NCBI RefSeq assembly: GCF_017745275.1
Contig: NZ_JAGHZS010000002.1
Coordinates: forward strand, 607,859-671,858
Reading direction: 5' to 3'
DNA: 64,000 nucleotides
DNA from: Chitinophaga sp.
GTDB lineage: Bacteria > Bacteroidota > Bacteroidia > Chitinophagales > Chitinophagaceae
The notes below the pieces were generated by a model, which worked only from the letters and a program-made list of their open reading frames with translations, made no database searches and had not been told where the DNA came from. The position numbers and the translations under genes are program-made. Each line of letters begins with the position of its first letter. Within the stretch, counting starts at the first letter, position 1. Below are positions 43,404 to 52,896 of the stretch, in pieces.

Positions 43404-45614
43404 ATGAACCGAATTGTAAGGCTAAAAAATCTGGGGATAGCATGCGTTTGCAGCCTGTTACCTATACAGTTGTTTTCTCAATCCATCTTTATTCCTCCCT
43501 ATAAAAATACCTGGACAAAACCACCCCGGGAAATTCCATCGCGTACTTCCACCGATGCACCATTGATGGGTAATGGCGACCTGCTGGCTACATTGGGTTA
43601 TCAAACCGGTAAGTTGAGATACTATATTTCAAAAACTGATTTTGGAAGATGGGTATCCAGGTATGGTCATGGTGAGCAGGAGTTTAATACAGCAGGCAGC
43701 AGGCTGGTGGCCCACCTTGATATTAACTTTCATAGTGCTGAGGAGAAAGAAAGTACGCCTTTTTCAGCCAGCCAGGAGATCTGGAATGGTCAAACCGTTG
43801 TTAAAATTGGCGATAATATATCCGTTACTTCCTGGGTTTGCGCTACTCAAAACCTGATTTTCATAAAAGTGAATGCCCTGGAACGAAATGCGAAAGTATC
43901 CGTTAGCCTGGGGGCACCGGAAAATAAAATGGCAAAACTTTCCGCCGGACAATTGAAAAATGTAACCTGGCAAACGCGTTTTTTCGAAGAGGAGGTTGAT
44001 ATACCGGCTGCTGCGGCTATCGCGGTGAAGACCATCAACTACGATACACCGGCCGAAATGCTTGTTGAAAAAGGACGGCCATTACTCCTGGCAATAGCGG
44101 TGGAAAGTAACTTCAGCCAGAAAAATACATTGGAGTATGTCTGCAACAGCCTATCAGGCATCAACGCCCACAATGTTCCCCGGTTTTTAGAGCTGCATAA
44201 TGCCTGGTGGAAACAGTACTGGCAGAAATCCAGTGTATGGCTGAATGATAGCCTAATGATGAAAAGCTACTATCAGGGCTTATATACCATGGGTGCCTGC
44301 AGCAGGAATGTAAATTTCCCCCCGGGAATTTTTGGATGGATCTCTGATGATACCCCTGCGTGGAATAACGACTACCATCTGAATTATAATTTCGAAGCGC
44401 CATTTTATGCGCTATATACTGCCAACCGGCTGGAGCAGGCATTACCTTATGACGCTCCTATACTGGCATTTATGCCGAGAGGAAAATGGTATGCGGAGCA
44501 GGTAACACATACCAGGGGGATATTGTATCCTGTGGGAATCGGACCTATGGGCACAGAGGTAACCAGGCAGGTAGATACTTTTTATTCCCATCTTCATCCA
44601 ACAGGTATTGAAAAAGGGGGGATGTTCTGGCAGCAACGGTCTAATGCGGCTTACGCGTTATTAAATATGGGACAATATTGGTATAGTACCTATGATACTG
44701 CATATGCCAAAAAGATATACCCGTATGCCAAAGCAGTGGCGGAATTCTGGGAAGATTACCTGAGATCGGAAGAAGGACGTTATGTGATTTATAATGACGC
44801 CATTCATGAAGGATCTGGCAACGACATCAATCCGATCCTCTCTTTAGGCCTGGTACGATATGTTTTCAATTTAATGATTGATTTGAGCAATGATATGCAC
44901 ATCCAGGAAACGGACGCAGGAAAATGGAAGAATATATTGAGCCATATCAGCCCGTTTCCCACCCAAACAAGGAATGGGCGTGTTGTTTTCCGCTATACGG
45001 AGAAGGGATTAGACTGGTATCCCGGTAATGGATTGGGCGCTCAACATATCTATCCGGCTAATGCTATAACACTGGATAGCGATACAGCCTTGTTGTCTGT
45101 GTCACGAAATACCATAGAAGAAATGAGCCGGTGGAAAGATTATAATACCAGCAGTAGCTTTTTCATGGCGGCGATCCGGGTGGGCTATAATGCTGACACT
45201 ATCTATAACAAACTACATGCTTTCATCGCCAATACCCGTCCCAACGGGTTTATTAATAATAATGTACATGGTATAGAAAACGCATGCGTGGTTGCTAATG
45301 CTATTGATGAAATGCTATGTATGAGCGTGGGAAACGTGATCCGTTTATTTCCTGTTCTGCCAACGGGGATAGATGCATCTTTTAGCAAGCTAAGAGCCAA
45401 CGGCGCATTTTTGGTTTCTGCTAAAATAAAGTCAGGTAATATTTCTGACGTAGAATTTATGAGTGAAAAAGGGCGATCTCTGACCTTCGATAATCCCTGG
45501 AAGAAAGGGAAGATACGGGTGATCAGAGCAGGTAAGCCTGCGGAACAGCTAACCGGAGCCAGGTTTACCGTATCAACAGAGAAGGGGGAAAGAATAAGAA
45601 TAGTGCGGGAGTAA
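43404..45614 (+). CDS. Exported GH95-like glycoside hydrolase
   Basis: A 736-residue exported enzyme. The ATG at 43404 (frame open from 43383) gives the signal peptide MNRIVRLKNLGIACVCSLLP with QLFSQ. An N-terminal beta-sandwich (about 30-260: TDAPLMGNGDLLATLGYQTG, YYISKTDFGRW) precedes an (alpha/alpha)6 barrel (WISDDTPAWNNDYHLNYNFEAPFY, NAAYALLNMGQYWYSTYD, YNDAIHEGSGNDINPILSLGLVRY) and a C-terminal beta domain (PVLPTGIDASFSKLRANGAFLVSA). This architecture resembles GH95 alpha-L-fucosidases/galactosidases and close unclassified relatives. The specific activity is not certain. It stands alone, with its own promoter and no SusCD pair beside it. Confidence 0.78.
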   Translation: MNRIVRLKNLGIACVCSLLPIQLFSQSIFIPPYKNTWTKPPREIPSRTSTDAPLMGNGDLLATLGYQTGKLRYYISKTDFGRWVSRYGHGEQEFNTAGSRLVAHLDINFHSAEEKESTPFSASQEIWNGQTVVKIGDNISVTSWVCATQNLIFIKVNALERNAKVSVSLGAPENKMAKLSAGQLKNVTWQTRFFEEEVDIPAAAAIAVKTINYDTPAEMLVEKGRPLLLAIAVESNFSQKNTLEYVCNSLSGINAHNVPRFLELHNAWWKQYWQKSSVWLNDSLMMKSYYQGLYTMGACSRNVNFPPGIFGWISDDTPAWNNDYHLNYNFEAPFYALYTANRLEQALPYDAPILAFMPRGKWYAEQVTHTRGILYPVGIGPMGTEVTRQVDTFYSHLHPTGIEKGGMFWQQRSNAAYALLNMGQYWYSTYDTAYAKKIYPYAKAVAEFWEDYLRSEEGRYVIYNDAIHEGSGNDINPILSLGLVRYVFNLMIDLSNDMHIQETDAGKWKNILSHISPFPTQTRNGRVVFRYTEKGLDWYPGNGLGAQHIYPANAITLDSDTALLSVSRNTIEEMSRWKDYNTSSSFFMAAIRVGYNADTIYNKLHAFIANTRPNGFINNNVHGIENACVVANAIDEMLCMSVGNVIRLFPVLPTGIDASFSKLRANGAFLVSAKIKSGNISDVEFMSEKGRSLTFDNPWKKGKIRVIRAGKPAEQLTGARFTVSTEKGERIRIVRE

Positions 45615-45632
45615 AAAAGAGAAGGAAATTCA

Positions 45633-45654
45633 AACGGGGCGGGAAGGCCCCGTT
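45633..45654. terminator. Hairpin between GH95-like and urease genes
   Basis: AACGGGGC (45633-45640) and GCCCCGTT (45647-45654) form a perfect 8-pair GC-rich stem with a 6-base loop between the convergent GH95-like gene and the end of the urease operon. Confidence 0.55.
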
Positions 45655-45707
45655 CAGCTGGATTGCCGCCTGTTGACATCAGGCAGGTGTTGCGCACCGG
45701 TTATATT

Positions 45708-46409
45708 TTACCAGCCAAGGAATACCATACCTACACCACAAAGCGTTACCACGGCTCCTCCTATAGCATGAACATAACGTTCCAGTTTATCTGTTTTGAT
45801 GATAGCATAACCATAGCAGCCTATCAGTACCATCGCCAGCATCGTGATAACAGTGGTGATGGCGAATACCGTGATTAATACCACTACTTCCAGCCCGGAG
45901 CGATGGGTGCCGGAATAGAAAAGCAAGGGCACCAACGGCTCACTCGGCCCCATCACGAAGATGGCAAACAATATCCAGGGCGTTACTTTCACCCGGTTTT
46001 GCGGATACACGATTTCTCCGTGTTTATGTTCGTATACATAAATATCTCCATCGCCATACACATCGAAATGTTTATGTGGCTTGTTGAGCCAGGCCTGGCG
46101 CAGGCCCCAGAGTAAATAGATTACCCCGAATCCCAGCAGGCACCATCCGGAGAGGTTGCCTCTTACATCCTGGAACCAGGTGAGCTTCGACAGTTGCCAG
46201 CCCAGTAATACGCCCAACAGCCCGATTAATACGGAGCTGAAGATATGCCCGAAGCCACAGAGCACTGTCCACAATATGGTTTTAGACAGCTTCCATTTAC
46301 GGGAGCGCGATAAAACGATGAACGGCAGATAGTGATCCGGACCGGTAGCGGTATGTAAACAGCTGATGGTAACTGCCGAAAATACTAATGTTGTTAACCC
46401 TACATTCAT
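45708..46409 (-). CDS. UreH-type urease-associated membrane protein (putative nickel transport)
   Basis: A 233-residue inner membrane protein with about six helices. The first helix carries HTATGPDHYLPF, a His/Asp-rich motif like that of nickel/cobalt transporters and UreH-type urease accessory proteins. A His-rich cytoplasmic or periplasmic loop lies at about 108-130 (KPHKHFDVYG, YVYEHKHGE). Its start overlaps the ureD stop by four bases. It is the last gene of the urease operon and presumably supplies nickel for the UreDEFG maturation machinery. No separate nickel ABC transporter is present in the window. Confidence 0.8.
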   Translation of the reverse strand: MNVGLTTLVFSAVTISCLHTATGPDHYLPFIVLSRSRKWKLSKTILWTVLCGFGHIFSSVLIGLLGVLLGWQLSKLTWFQDVRGNLSGWCLLGFGVIYLLWGLRQAWLNKPHKHFDVYGDGDIYVYEHKHGEIVYPQNRVKVTPWILFAIFVMGPSEPLVPLLFYSGTHRSGLEVVVLITVFAITTVITMLAMVLIGCYGYAIIKTDKLERYVHAIGGAVVTLCGVGMVFLGW

Positions 46410-47206
46410 GATGTCAATATCTTTTTTTCAGTTGTCCGGAAATAAGCCGCGATGCGTTGCAGGCAGGAAAACAGCTGCTCTCCGCCATTGCCAAGGATAC
46501 GCACACCCAGCACGCACGGTGAAGGATTGCTGATACCAATGGATACTGCTTTCTCATCTCCCAATAACTCATACAATATATTCACCAGCTCCTCGTTGAT
46601 TCCCGTGCGGGTATTTACATGCAGTAAAGTAGCCTGGTGGGTGTATCCTTCCATTTGCCCTATGGCCGCCATATTCACCAGGGCAGGCTGTAACAGGAGA
46701 TTATCTTTTACCAGGAGACGGCCGTTATGAAAGATCTCCGTGATGTTATGGAAAGAGCTGTAACGGAATATTTCACCGGAATGTTTCCTGCCACAGGTAA
46801 GGATTTCACCAAATGTCAGCAGGCAGTTATCTGCTACCTCAATATGGTTCTTCCCTTTAAAGATGGCATTTTCATGAGGTACCACGGGATGTTGCACATA
46901 GCTGAAAACAGCTCCGGGATGCAGTTGTATGCGTTGTTGCTGGGTAGCGCCGCGTTGCATGTTGAACAGTCGCTGGTACGACTGCGACTGAAGCTGGAGG
47001 CAACTTCCTTCTTCTACCACAATATCAATGTCGTATTCGTCTCCGTCCAGCATCCCCGGTGAAGAGCTCATCACCATCAGGTACAACGCAGGATCGCTGC
47101 GATGTTCGCTGATGTCGGCCACCCGGAAAGGCGGCGTAAAGAAAGTATCTTTCAGGTAGGAGCGCTGGTTTTTAAATCCGCTCGTGATAGTTAGCCTGTT
47201 CTTCAT
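46406..47206 (-). CDS. ureD: Urease accessory protein UreD
   Basis: A 266-residue maturation protein (also called UreH in some species), which with UreF and UreG forms the complex that delivers nickel to apo-urease. Recognisable segments: GSCLQLQSQSYQRLF, HPGAVFSYVQHPVVPHENAIF and LLTFGEILTCGRKHSGEIF, the classic UreD core. It starts 9 bases after the ureG stop and overlaps the UreH-type gene. Confidence 0.92.
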   Translation of the reverse strand: MKNRLTITSGFKNQRSYLKDTFFTPPFRVADISEHRSDPALYLMVMSSSPGMLDGDEYDIDIVVEEGSCLQLQSQSYQRLFNMQRGATQQQRIQLHPGAVFSYVQHPVVPHENAIFKGKNHIEVADNCLLTFGEILTCGRKHSGEIFRYSSFHNITEIFHNGRLLVKDNLLLQPALVNMAAIGQMEGYTHQATLLHVNTRTGINEELVNILYELLGDEKAVSIGISNPSPCVLGVRILGNGGEQLFSCLQRIAAYFRTTEKKILTS

Positions 47207-47215
47207 GCTGCCTGT

Positions 47216-47854
47216 TTATCTCACTAAAGCTGGTTCTTCTGTTTCCTCCAGCAGTGCATATTTCTGAATCCAGCCAATCACGGTATCCAGTCCTTGTAGC
47301 GACATCAGGTTGGTAAATACAAAAGGTTTACCGTTGCGCATTTTGCGGGCATCTCTTTCCATCACCCCCAAATCAGCATGTACGTATGGCGCGAGATCAA
47401 TTTTATTGATCACCAGCAGGTCAGAGCGGGTAATGCCGGGCCCACCTTTGCGCGGGATTTTATCTCCCTCTGCCACGTCAATCACGAAGATGGTGACATC
47501 CGCCAGATCAGGGCTGAAAGTGGCACTCAGGTTATCACCACCGCTTTCAATCAGGATGATTTCTATATCCGGGAAACGCGCCGCCATTTCATCCACTGCT
47601 TCCAGGTTCATGCTGGCATCCTCGCGGATGGCGGTATGCGGGCATCCGCCGGTTTCCACACCGATGATGCGCTCTTTAGGAAGCAGGCTGTTCTTCGTAA
47701 GGAATTCCGCATCTTCTTTGGTGTAAATATCGTTGGTGATCACACCAATGCTGTAACGATTCATCAGGTGGCGCGACAGCCTTTCAATCAGGGCTGTTTT
47801 ACCGGAACCTACGGGACCGGCTACACCAATTTTCACATATTTTCTATCACTCAT
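47216..47854 (-). CDS. ureG: Urease accessory GTPase UreG
   Basis: A 212-residue SIMIBI-class GTPase that powers nickel insertion into urease. P-loop GPVGSGKT at about residues 13-20, switch region [13 protein letters not shown], the CPH metal-binding motif in [17 protein letters not shown], and the GTP-specificity motif NKIDLAPYV. The length is normal. The frame is followed by ureD at 9 bases and preceded by ureF at 21 bases. Confidence 0.96.
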   Translation of the reverse strand: MSDRKYVKIGVAGPVGSGKTALIERLSRHLMNRYSIGVITNDIYTKEDAEFLTKNSLLPKERIIGVETGGCPHTAIREDASMNLEAVDEMAARFPDIEIILIESGGDNLSATFSPDLADVTIFVIDVAEGDKIPRKGGPGITRSDLLVINKIDLAPYVHADLGVMERDARKMRNGKPFVFTNLMSLQGLDTVIGWIQKYALLEETEEPALVR

Positions 47855-47875
47855 GAGTGGATCATTTTTTTAAGA

Positions 47876-48571
47876 TTAAGACATATACAACCGGGAGTAC
47901 AGGCGTTCATGCTGCATACACCGGATATCAAAGCCGGTATTACATACACCTACCAGGTCCCTGTCGAGGTGAATGGTTTTTTCTATCAGCCCCGCAATCA
48001 CAGGCTGCATGCGGAACAGGATATCCTGCCCGTCCAGTTGACTGAGCGGCACCAGCTTCACGGCGTTTGTCACCATGCCGGCGGTAGCATTGTAGTAAAA
48101 TGCGTACAAAGCTTCCTGCAAAGGTATCTCTAACAGGGACGCATATACGCCAAAGGCAATGGCATAGTGTCCGTCAGTTTGTTTCGTAGTAATAGCATTT
48201 TCATAGGCAGATGCGAACGCAAAAGCCTGCTGCCGGCGGAAAATTTTGATCAGTCGCAGCCCCAGCTTCTGGCTGGCATTGCGTATTTCCATGGGCAGTT
48301 TCAACGCGCTTAGCTCTGCATCCAGCAGCAGGAGGGCGGGCAGGTTATTGTCTGCCGCTGCCCGGTAAGCGAGGCATACAAAAGCGGCATCATTGAAATG
48401 CAGGTTGGCCGTCAGCATTTGCTGTACAAAATGTTCCGCTGTAGTGGTATTATGTACGATGCCTTGTTGCACATAAGTTTCCAGGCCATTGGAATGCGTA
48501 TAGCCACCAATGGGGAGTGTAGGGTCACTCAGGTGTAACAGGCTGCCGAGGAAGAAGTGGTTCGTCATCAT
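47876..48571 (-). CDS. ureF: Urease accessory protein UreF
   Basis: A 231-residue all-helical accessory protein. The N-terminal SLLHLSDPTLPIGGYTHSNGLETYVQQGIV is the UreF hallmark. The C-terminal region includes KLVPLSQLDGQDILFRMQPVI. It bridges UreD and UreG in the activation complex. Its ATG overlaps the ureE stop by four bases (ATGA), and a second Met at position 2 is an equally possible start. Confidence 0.94.
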   Translation of the reverse strand: MMTNHFFLGSLLHLSDPTLPIGGYTHSNGLETYVQQGIVHNTTTAEHFVQQMLTANLHFNDAAFVCLAYRAAADNNLPALLLLDAELSALKLPMEIRNASQKLGLRLIKIFRRQQAFAFASAYENAITTKQTDGHYAIAFGVYASLLEIPLQEALYAFYYNATAGMVTNAVKLVPLSQLDGQDILFRMQPVIAGLIEKTIHLDRDLVGVCNTGFDIRCMQHERLYSRLYMS

Positions 48572-49074
48572 GGTTTCGATGTTAAGCCCATAATTTTGGA
48601 GAACAGTGAACTACCGCTACTACCATGACTATGCGGCTGCACATTGGCATTCAGCAGGTTGGTCAAACGGGTATGCTGCTTTTCAGTAGCGTACCCGCTG
48701 GCCAGCAGCCAGCGGAATATCGGTTCTTCGAAAGGCAGTAATACCTGGTCATTTTGTATGAATACGGGGAGATGTTTGTTCCCGATTTCGTAGCATACAC
48801 TTCCCATTTCCAGCAGGTTACGGGGCGTCACCACAATCGCATCACTGGGAATAATATCCACCACTACAGCATGTTGCTCATCCATTACCAGGATATCACC
48901 CTGGCGCAGTCGCTGGCCTTCCCGCCAAAACCGGATGGCGATCTCGCGGCCGGTTGCTGTTTTTTTACGCTGGATACGTTTGGTGGTTTCAAACCATTCC
49001 AGCTGCAGCAGGTCTGTTTCCAGGTGAGCAATTGATATGTCGGCCGTATTGCCCAGCACTGATTCTATGATCAT
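48568..49074 (-). CDS. ureE: Urease nickel metallochaperone UreE
   Basis: A 168-residue nickel-binding chaperone. The ATG at 49074 (MIIESVLGN) is preferred over one two codons upstream. The UreE N-domain (LEWFETTKRIQRKKTATGREIAIRF) and the metal-binding C-domain (YEIGNKHLPVFI, EPIFRWLLASGYATEKQHTRL) are clear. The tail has a short HSHG instead of a long poly-His extension, so nickel storage capacity is probably small. It lies 15 bases after ureC. Confidence 0.92.
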   Translation of the reverse strand: MIIESVLGNTADISIAHLETDLLQLEWFETTKRIQRKKTATGREIAIRFWREGQRLRQGDILVMDEQHAVVVDIIPSDAIVVTPRNLLEMGSVCYEIGNKHLPVFIQNDQVLLPFEEPIFRWLLASGYATEKQHTRLTNLLNANVQPHSHGSSGSSLFSKIMGLTSKP

Positions 49075-49089
49075 ACACACACTTTTTTC

Positions 49090-50811
49090 TTAGAACAGGA
49101 AATAACGTTGCGCCAAAGGCACTACATCTACGGGCTCGCAGGTAATTACCTGGCCATCTACGCGCACTTCGTAGGTTTCAGGATTCACGGTGATGTCCGG
49201 CGTTTTATCGTTGTGGACCAGGTCTTTCTTACCAATGTTGCGGCAGCCTTTCACGGGCAACACTACTTTCTCCAGGCCATATTCATTCACAATACCATTG
49301 TCAAGGGAAGCCTGGGAAACGAAGGTGATGCAGGAGCGGGACAATGCTTTGCCATAGGCGCCAAACATTTTACGGAAGATCACTGGCTGCGGTGTTGGAA
49401 TGCTCGCATTCGGATCACCCATTTTAGCGGCGATGATCATTCCTCCCTTAATAATCATTTCCGGTTTGGCACCAAACAGCGCTGGTTTCCACAATACCAC
49501 ATCTGCGAATTTGCCGGGTTCAATGGAGCCTACATGTTCCGCAATACCGTGTGCAATGGCCGGGTTGATGGTATATTTAGCGACGTAGCGTTTTGCGCGG
49601 AAGTTATCGTTGTTACCAGAGGTATCTTCCGGGAGGAAGCCGCGTTGCACTTTCATTTTATCGGCTGTTTGCCAGGTGCGGGTAACTACCTCGCCTACAC
49701 GTCCCATGGCTTGTGAGTCGGAGCTCATGATGCTGAATACGCCCAGGTCGTGCAGGATATCTTCTGCTGCAATGGTTTCCGGGCGAATGCGGGAATCAGC
49801 GAAGGCCACATCTTCCGGAATGCTTTTGCTCAGGTGATGGCACACCATCAGCATGTCGAGGTGTTCATCAATCGTATTTTTGGTAAACGGGCGGGTAGGG
49901 TTGGTGGAGGCAGGCAATACATTGGGATACATCGCTGCTTTGATGATATCCGGTGCATGACCACCACCAGCGCCTTCTGTATGGAACGTATGGATAACGC
50001 GGCCATTGATGGCGTTCATAGTATCTTCCAGGAAGCCAGCTTCATTGAGCGTATCGGTATGGATGGCTACCTGTACATCGTATTTATCCGCCACTTTAAG
50101 GGAAGCGTCTATAACGGCGGGAGTAGAGCCCCAGTCTTCGTGAATTTTCACTCCCAGTGCACCTGCTTCTACCTGTTCCGCAATGGGACCTTCGGTAGCA
50201 CAGTTACCTTTACCGAAGAAGCCGAGGTTCATGGGGAATGCTTCGGCGGCTTGCAGCATACGGGCAATAAACCATTTACCGGGTGTTACCGTGGTGGCGT
50301 TGGTACCATCTGCGGGGCCGGTACCGCCACCAATCATGGTTGTAACGCCGCTGTAAAGCGCGGTTTCAATCTGTTGCGGGGTGATAAAGTGAATATGTGA
50401 GTCAATGCCGCCGGCGGTGGCAATGAGCCCCTGACCGCCATGTACTTCTGTAGAGGCGCCAATGATCATATTGGGGGATACACCGTCCATGGTGTCGGGA
50501 TTCCCCGCTTTACCAAAACCAACGATGCGGCCGTCTTTGATACCGAGGTCACCTTTCAGGATGCCCCAGTGATCCAGCAATATTACGTTGGTGATAACAA
50601 AGTCCAGCACGCCTTCGTTACGTAATGCGGTGCTGGATTGGGCCATCCCATCCCGCACGGTTTTGCCGCCGCCGAACTTATTTTCTTCTCCATAGATATT
50701 GAAATCTTTTTCTATTTCTATGACCAGGTTGGTATCACCGAGGCGCACTTTATCCCCAACAGTAGGACCATATAGATTTGCGTATTTGGTTTTATTTATT
50801 TGCAGGCTCAT
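49090..50811 (-). CDS. ureC: Urease alpha subunit UreC
   Basis: The 573-residue catalytic subunit hydrolyses urea to ammonia and carbamate. All nickel-site residues are visible: H139 and H141 of SHIHF, the carbamylated K222 of [11 protein letters not shown]251 of AIHTD, H277 in [14 protein letters not shown], and D365 of [12 protein letters not shown]. The catalytic flap His is in MVCHHLSK (about 325). The N-terminus [26 protein letters not shown] is canonical. Its start overlaps the ureB stop by four bases. It should be fully active if matured. Confidence 0.98.
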   Translation of the reverse strand: MSLQINKTKYANLYGPTVGDKVRLGDTNLVIEIEKDFNIYGEENKFGGGKTVRDGMAQSSTALRNEGVLDFVITNVILLDHWGILKGDLGIKDGRIVGFGKAGNPDTMDGVSPNMIIGASTEVHGGQGLIATAGGIDSHIHFITPQQIETALYSGVTTMIGGGTGPADGTNATTVTPGKWFIARMLQAAEAFPMNLGFFGKGNCATEGPIAEQVEAGALGVKIHEDWGSTPAVIDASLKVADKYDVQVAIHTDTLNEAGFLEDTMNAINGRVIHTFHTEGAGGGHAPDIIKAAMYPNVLPASTNPTRPFTKNTIDEHLDMLMVCHHLSKSIPEDVAFADSRIRPETIAAEDILHDLGVFSIMSSDSQAMGRVGEVVTRTWQTADKMKVQRGFLPEDTSGNNDNFRAKRYVAKYTINPAIAHGIAEHVGSIEPGKFADVVLWKPALFGAKPEMIIKGGMIIAAKMGDPNASIPTPQPVIFRKMFGAYGKALSRSCITFVSQASLDNGIVNEYGLEKVVLPVKGCRNIGKKDLVHNDKTPDITVNPETYEVRVDGQVITCEPVDVVPLAQRYFLF

Positions 50812-51182
50812 GAGGGTTGGTTTTTAAAGTTCATCGGTTCGAGTTTAGCCATGGAGGCAGCTTTTGCGGCATCTGTGGTGGTGTCGCCATTCACCAGGTT
50901 ATTATGGCCGAAAGCTTTGCGGTTGCCACCGATGGTCACCAGGGTTACCTCTTTTTCTTCGCCGGGTTCGAAGCGAACGGCGGTACCTGCAGCGATGTTG
51001 AGGCGCATACCGAATGCTTTTTCGCGGTCAAAGTCCATTTTGCGGTTCACTTCAAAGAAATGAAAATGAGAGCCGACTTGCACAGGGCGATCTGCTGTAT
51101 TCACCACTTTGATGGTAACAGTGGCGCGACCTTCGTTACAGGTGATATCTCCTGCCGGGATAAAGTATTCTCCGGGAATCAT
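50808..51182 (-). CDS. ureB: Urease beta subunit UreB
   Basis: A 124-residue structural subunit. [19 protein letters not shown] and [21 protein letters not shown] with [24 protein letters not shown] are diagnostic. A C-terminal extension of about 20 residues goes beyond the minimal UreB. The start is 18 bases after the ureA stop and the end overlaps ureC by four bases. Confidence 0.96.
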   Translation of the reverse strand: MIPGEYFIPAGDITCNEGRATVTIKVVNTADRPVQVGSHFHFFEVNRKMDFDREKAFGMRLNIAAGTAVRFEPGEEKEVTLVTIGGNRKAFGHNNLVNGDTTTDAAKAASMAKLEPMNFKNQPS

Positions 51183-51200
51183 GTGAGATGAGTTTAGAGG

Positions 51201-51503
51201 TTATCTGATTGGGTTATGAACAGTGACCAGCTTGGTGCCATCCGGGAAAGTGGCTTCGATTTGTACATCGTGAATCATTTCAGGAATACCTTCCATGACA
51301 TCTTCACGGGTCAGCAGGGTAGCGCCGTATTGCATGAGTTCAGCCACTGAACGCCCGTCGCGTGCTGCTTCCAGCAGGATGCTGCTGATGTAGGCGATAG
51401 ATTCGGGATAATTGAGTTTCAGGCCCCTTGCTTTGCGCTTGGCAGCCAGTTCTCCGGCCAGGTGGAGCAGCAGTTTCTCTGTTTCTCTGGGAGTCAGATG
51501 CAT
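51201..51503 (-). CDS. ureA: Urease gamma subunit UreA
   Basis: A 100-residue structural subunit and first gene of the urease operon. Canonical start [34 protein letters not shown], then [22 protein letters not shown] and [14 protein letters not shown]. The structural genes are separate (A-B-C), as in many bacteria, unlike the fused AB subunit of Helicobacter. The promoter must lie in the 51504-51985 region. No regulator gene is adjacent. Confidence 0.97.
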   Translation of the reverse strand: MHLTPRETEKLLLHLAGELAAKRKARGLKLNYPESIAYISSILLEAARDGRSVAELMQYGATLLTREDVMEGIPEMIHDVQIEATFPDGTKLVTVHNPIR

Positions 51504-51640
51504 ATGAGTAAAATTTTAAAAGACAGCAATGCTGGGTCCTTTGTAAGATATATGCCTACGAAGATAATATTCCAATTACAGAAAGTATAGACCTGGTACC
51601 ACGGAAATTCCACTGCATTCAGGGAACCGGTACAGTAACA

Positions 51641-51693
51641 CTACCTGAAGCGGCAACAGGTAGCCTGTTTTGCACGATTGTTCTGGCAGGTAG
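51641..51693 (-). promoter_or_regulatory. Alternative hairpins in the urease leader
   Basis: CTACCTG (51641-51647) can pair with CAGGTAG at 51657-51663 or with a second CAGGTAG at 51687-51693. AACAGG (51655-51660) can pair instead with CCTGTT (51664-51669). The pairings exclude each other, as in attenuators or switches. It lies about 140-190 bases upstream of ureA. Confidence 0.3.
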
Positions 51694-51732
51694 CAGGGGA
51701 ATCGCCAACGAATTATAAGAGGAGAGCTGCTA

Positions 51733-51909
51733 TTAATCCAGGGAAGTAGTTTTTGAAGTTTTCATCCATTTAAGGATAATTAGCACAAATTCCCGGATCA
51801 TTACAAACGCAATGACTGATATAGCGAATAAGATAAGTAGCCAGCAAATTAACAGGAATATCAGTACTCTGATATCTGTAATTCCACAGTGCATTACCAG
51901 GAATATCAT
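51733..51909 (-). CDS. Possible small membrane protein
   Basis: A 58-residue frame with one long hydrophobic segment (VLIFLLICWLLILFAISVIAFVMI) and a basic C-terminal end (ILKWMKTSKTTSLD), as in single-span small membrane proteins. The frame is open further upstream (to 52017), but that part overlaps the divergent SDR start. No family recognised. It may be real or a chance hydrophobic frame. Confidence 0.35.
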   Translation of the reverse strand: MIFLVMHCGITDIRVLIFLLICWLLILFAISVIAFVMIREFVLIILKWMKTSKTTSLD

Positions 51910-51985
51910 TTTTGAACAGTTTCTCCTAAGATAATCATAAAAATAATACCCGCTAATCCTTATTTTTACCCCCATAACACACCAT

Positions 51986-52708
51986 ATGTCCAAAACTGTG
52001 CTGGTACTCGGTGCCAACTCCGATGTAGCAAAAGAAGCAATCCTATTATATCTCGAAAAAGGCTATGAAGTGATAGCAGCATCCCGCAGCACTGTGGAGA
52101 TAGCGGCATTCATGGAAACAAGGAATGCGCCATTGAACCAGCTCACGATCTGCCACTTTGATGCCACTGCTTTTGAAACACACCGGTCATTTTACAACGG
52201 TCTGCCCGCCAAACCGCACATCGTGGTATATGCCGCGGGGTTCCAGGTCACCAATGATGAAGCACTGGTCAACTGGGAAGGCAGCTATCGCATGATGCAG
52301 GTGCATTATGCCGGAGCAGTGTCTATCATCAATCTCATTATCACGGATCCTGATAATAATCACCTGGAGCGGATCATTGGATTATCTTCCCTTTCCGGTG
52401 TAAGAGGTCGTAAAAGCAACTTTGTATATGGCAGTACAAAAGCCGCTTTCACACAATACCTGGCGGGACTACGACAGTATCTCTTTGCCCGCAAAGTAAT
52501 CGTGAACGTGATTGTAGCAGGATATATCCGGAGTAAGATGACGGCCGGGCTAAACCTTCCGGAATCTTTATTAATGGAACCCGCTTTCATTGCCCGTAAA
52601 ATAGTGAATGCCGGTAATGCATTTACCATTGTACCCGGTATAAAATGGAAACTGATTCACCAGGTATTAAAGTATATGCCGGAGAAAATGGCGGCCCGAC
52701 TGCCCTAG
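51986..52708 (+). CDS. SDR-family reductase, DprE2-like
   Basis: A 240-residue short-chain dehydrogenase. NAD(P) loop LVLGANSDVAKEA at residues 5-17. Active site: SSLSG (Ser, about 132-136) and YGSTK (Tyr/Lys, about 148-152). The C-terminal PGIKWKLIHQVLKYMPEKMAARLP resembles the membrane-proximal tail of DprE2-like 2-keto reductases that act on polyprenyl-linked pentofuranose, but many other SDRs share this shape. No DprE1-like flavoprotein is beside it. It stands alone between the urease operon and an exported protein gene. Confidence 0.8.
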   Translation: MSKTVLVLGANSDVAKEAILLYLEKGYEVIAASRSTVEIAAFMETRNAPLNQLTICHFDATAFETHRSFYNGLPAKPHIVVYAAGFQVTNDEALVNWEGSYRMMQVHYAGAVSIINLIITDPDNNHLERIIGLSSLSGVRGRKSNFVYGSTKAAFTQYLAGLRQYLFARKVIVNVIVAGYIRSKMTAGLNLPESLLMEPAFIARKIVNAGNAFTIVPGIKWKLIHQVLKYMPEKMAARLP

Positions 52709-52741
52709 AGGTTAACAAATCATTATGCCACGCAACTCCTG

Positions 52742-52772
52742 TTGTGCCCTTTTAAGTTTAGTAGTATATTTA
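52742..52772 (+). promoter_or_regulatory. Candidate promoter of the 52897 gene
   Basis: TTG (52742-52744), 20-base spacer, TATATTTA (52765-52772), one mismatch to TAnnTTTG. The leader of about 120 bases contains an inverted repeat, ATCAATGT (52788-52795) and ACATTGAT (52826-52833). Confidence 0.45.
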
Positions 52773-52896
52773 CTTGCGTAAGAAAAGATCAATGTCGTGT
52801 ATAGTTACCCGTTAGTACCCCGGAAACATTGATTGTAGATTGTTTTATAGAGATGACCATTGCTATCTTATCACCCGTAAATAAAAACCCGAACAC

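Larger units (their letters stand above)
51504..51985. other. 482-base region upstream of the urease operon
   Basis: It carries a leader-like stretch of several hundred bases with overlapping inverted repeats (51641-51693) and a possible small membrane protein gene (51733-51909, minus). No TAnnTTTG box was found on the minus strand, so the urease promoter is not located. Confidence 0.45.

Noticed and set aside
47378..48133. 251-codon plus-strand frame across the urease accessory genes
   Set aside because: It lies antisense to ureG and ureF, which are certain genes, and its translation has no family features.
49108..50400. Long plus-strand frames opposite ureC
   Set aside because: Shadow frames of a highly conserved, complete ureC; codon bias of the minus strand explains them.
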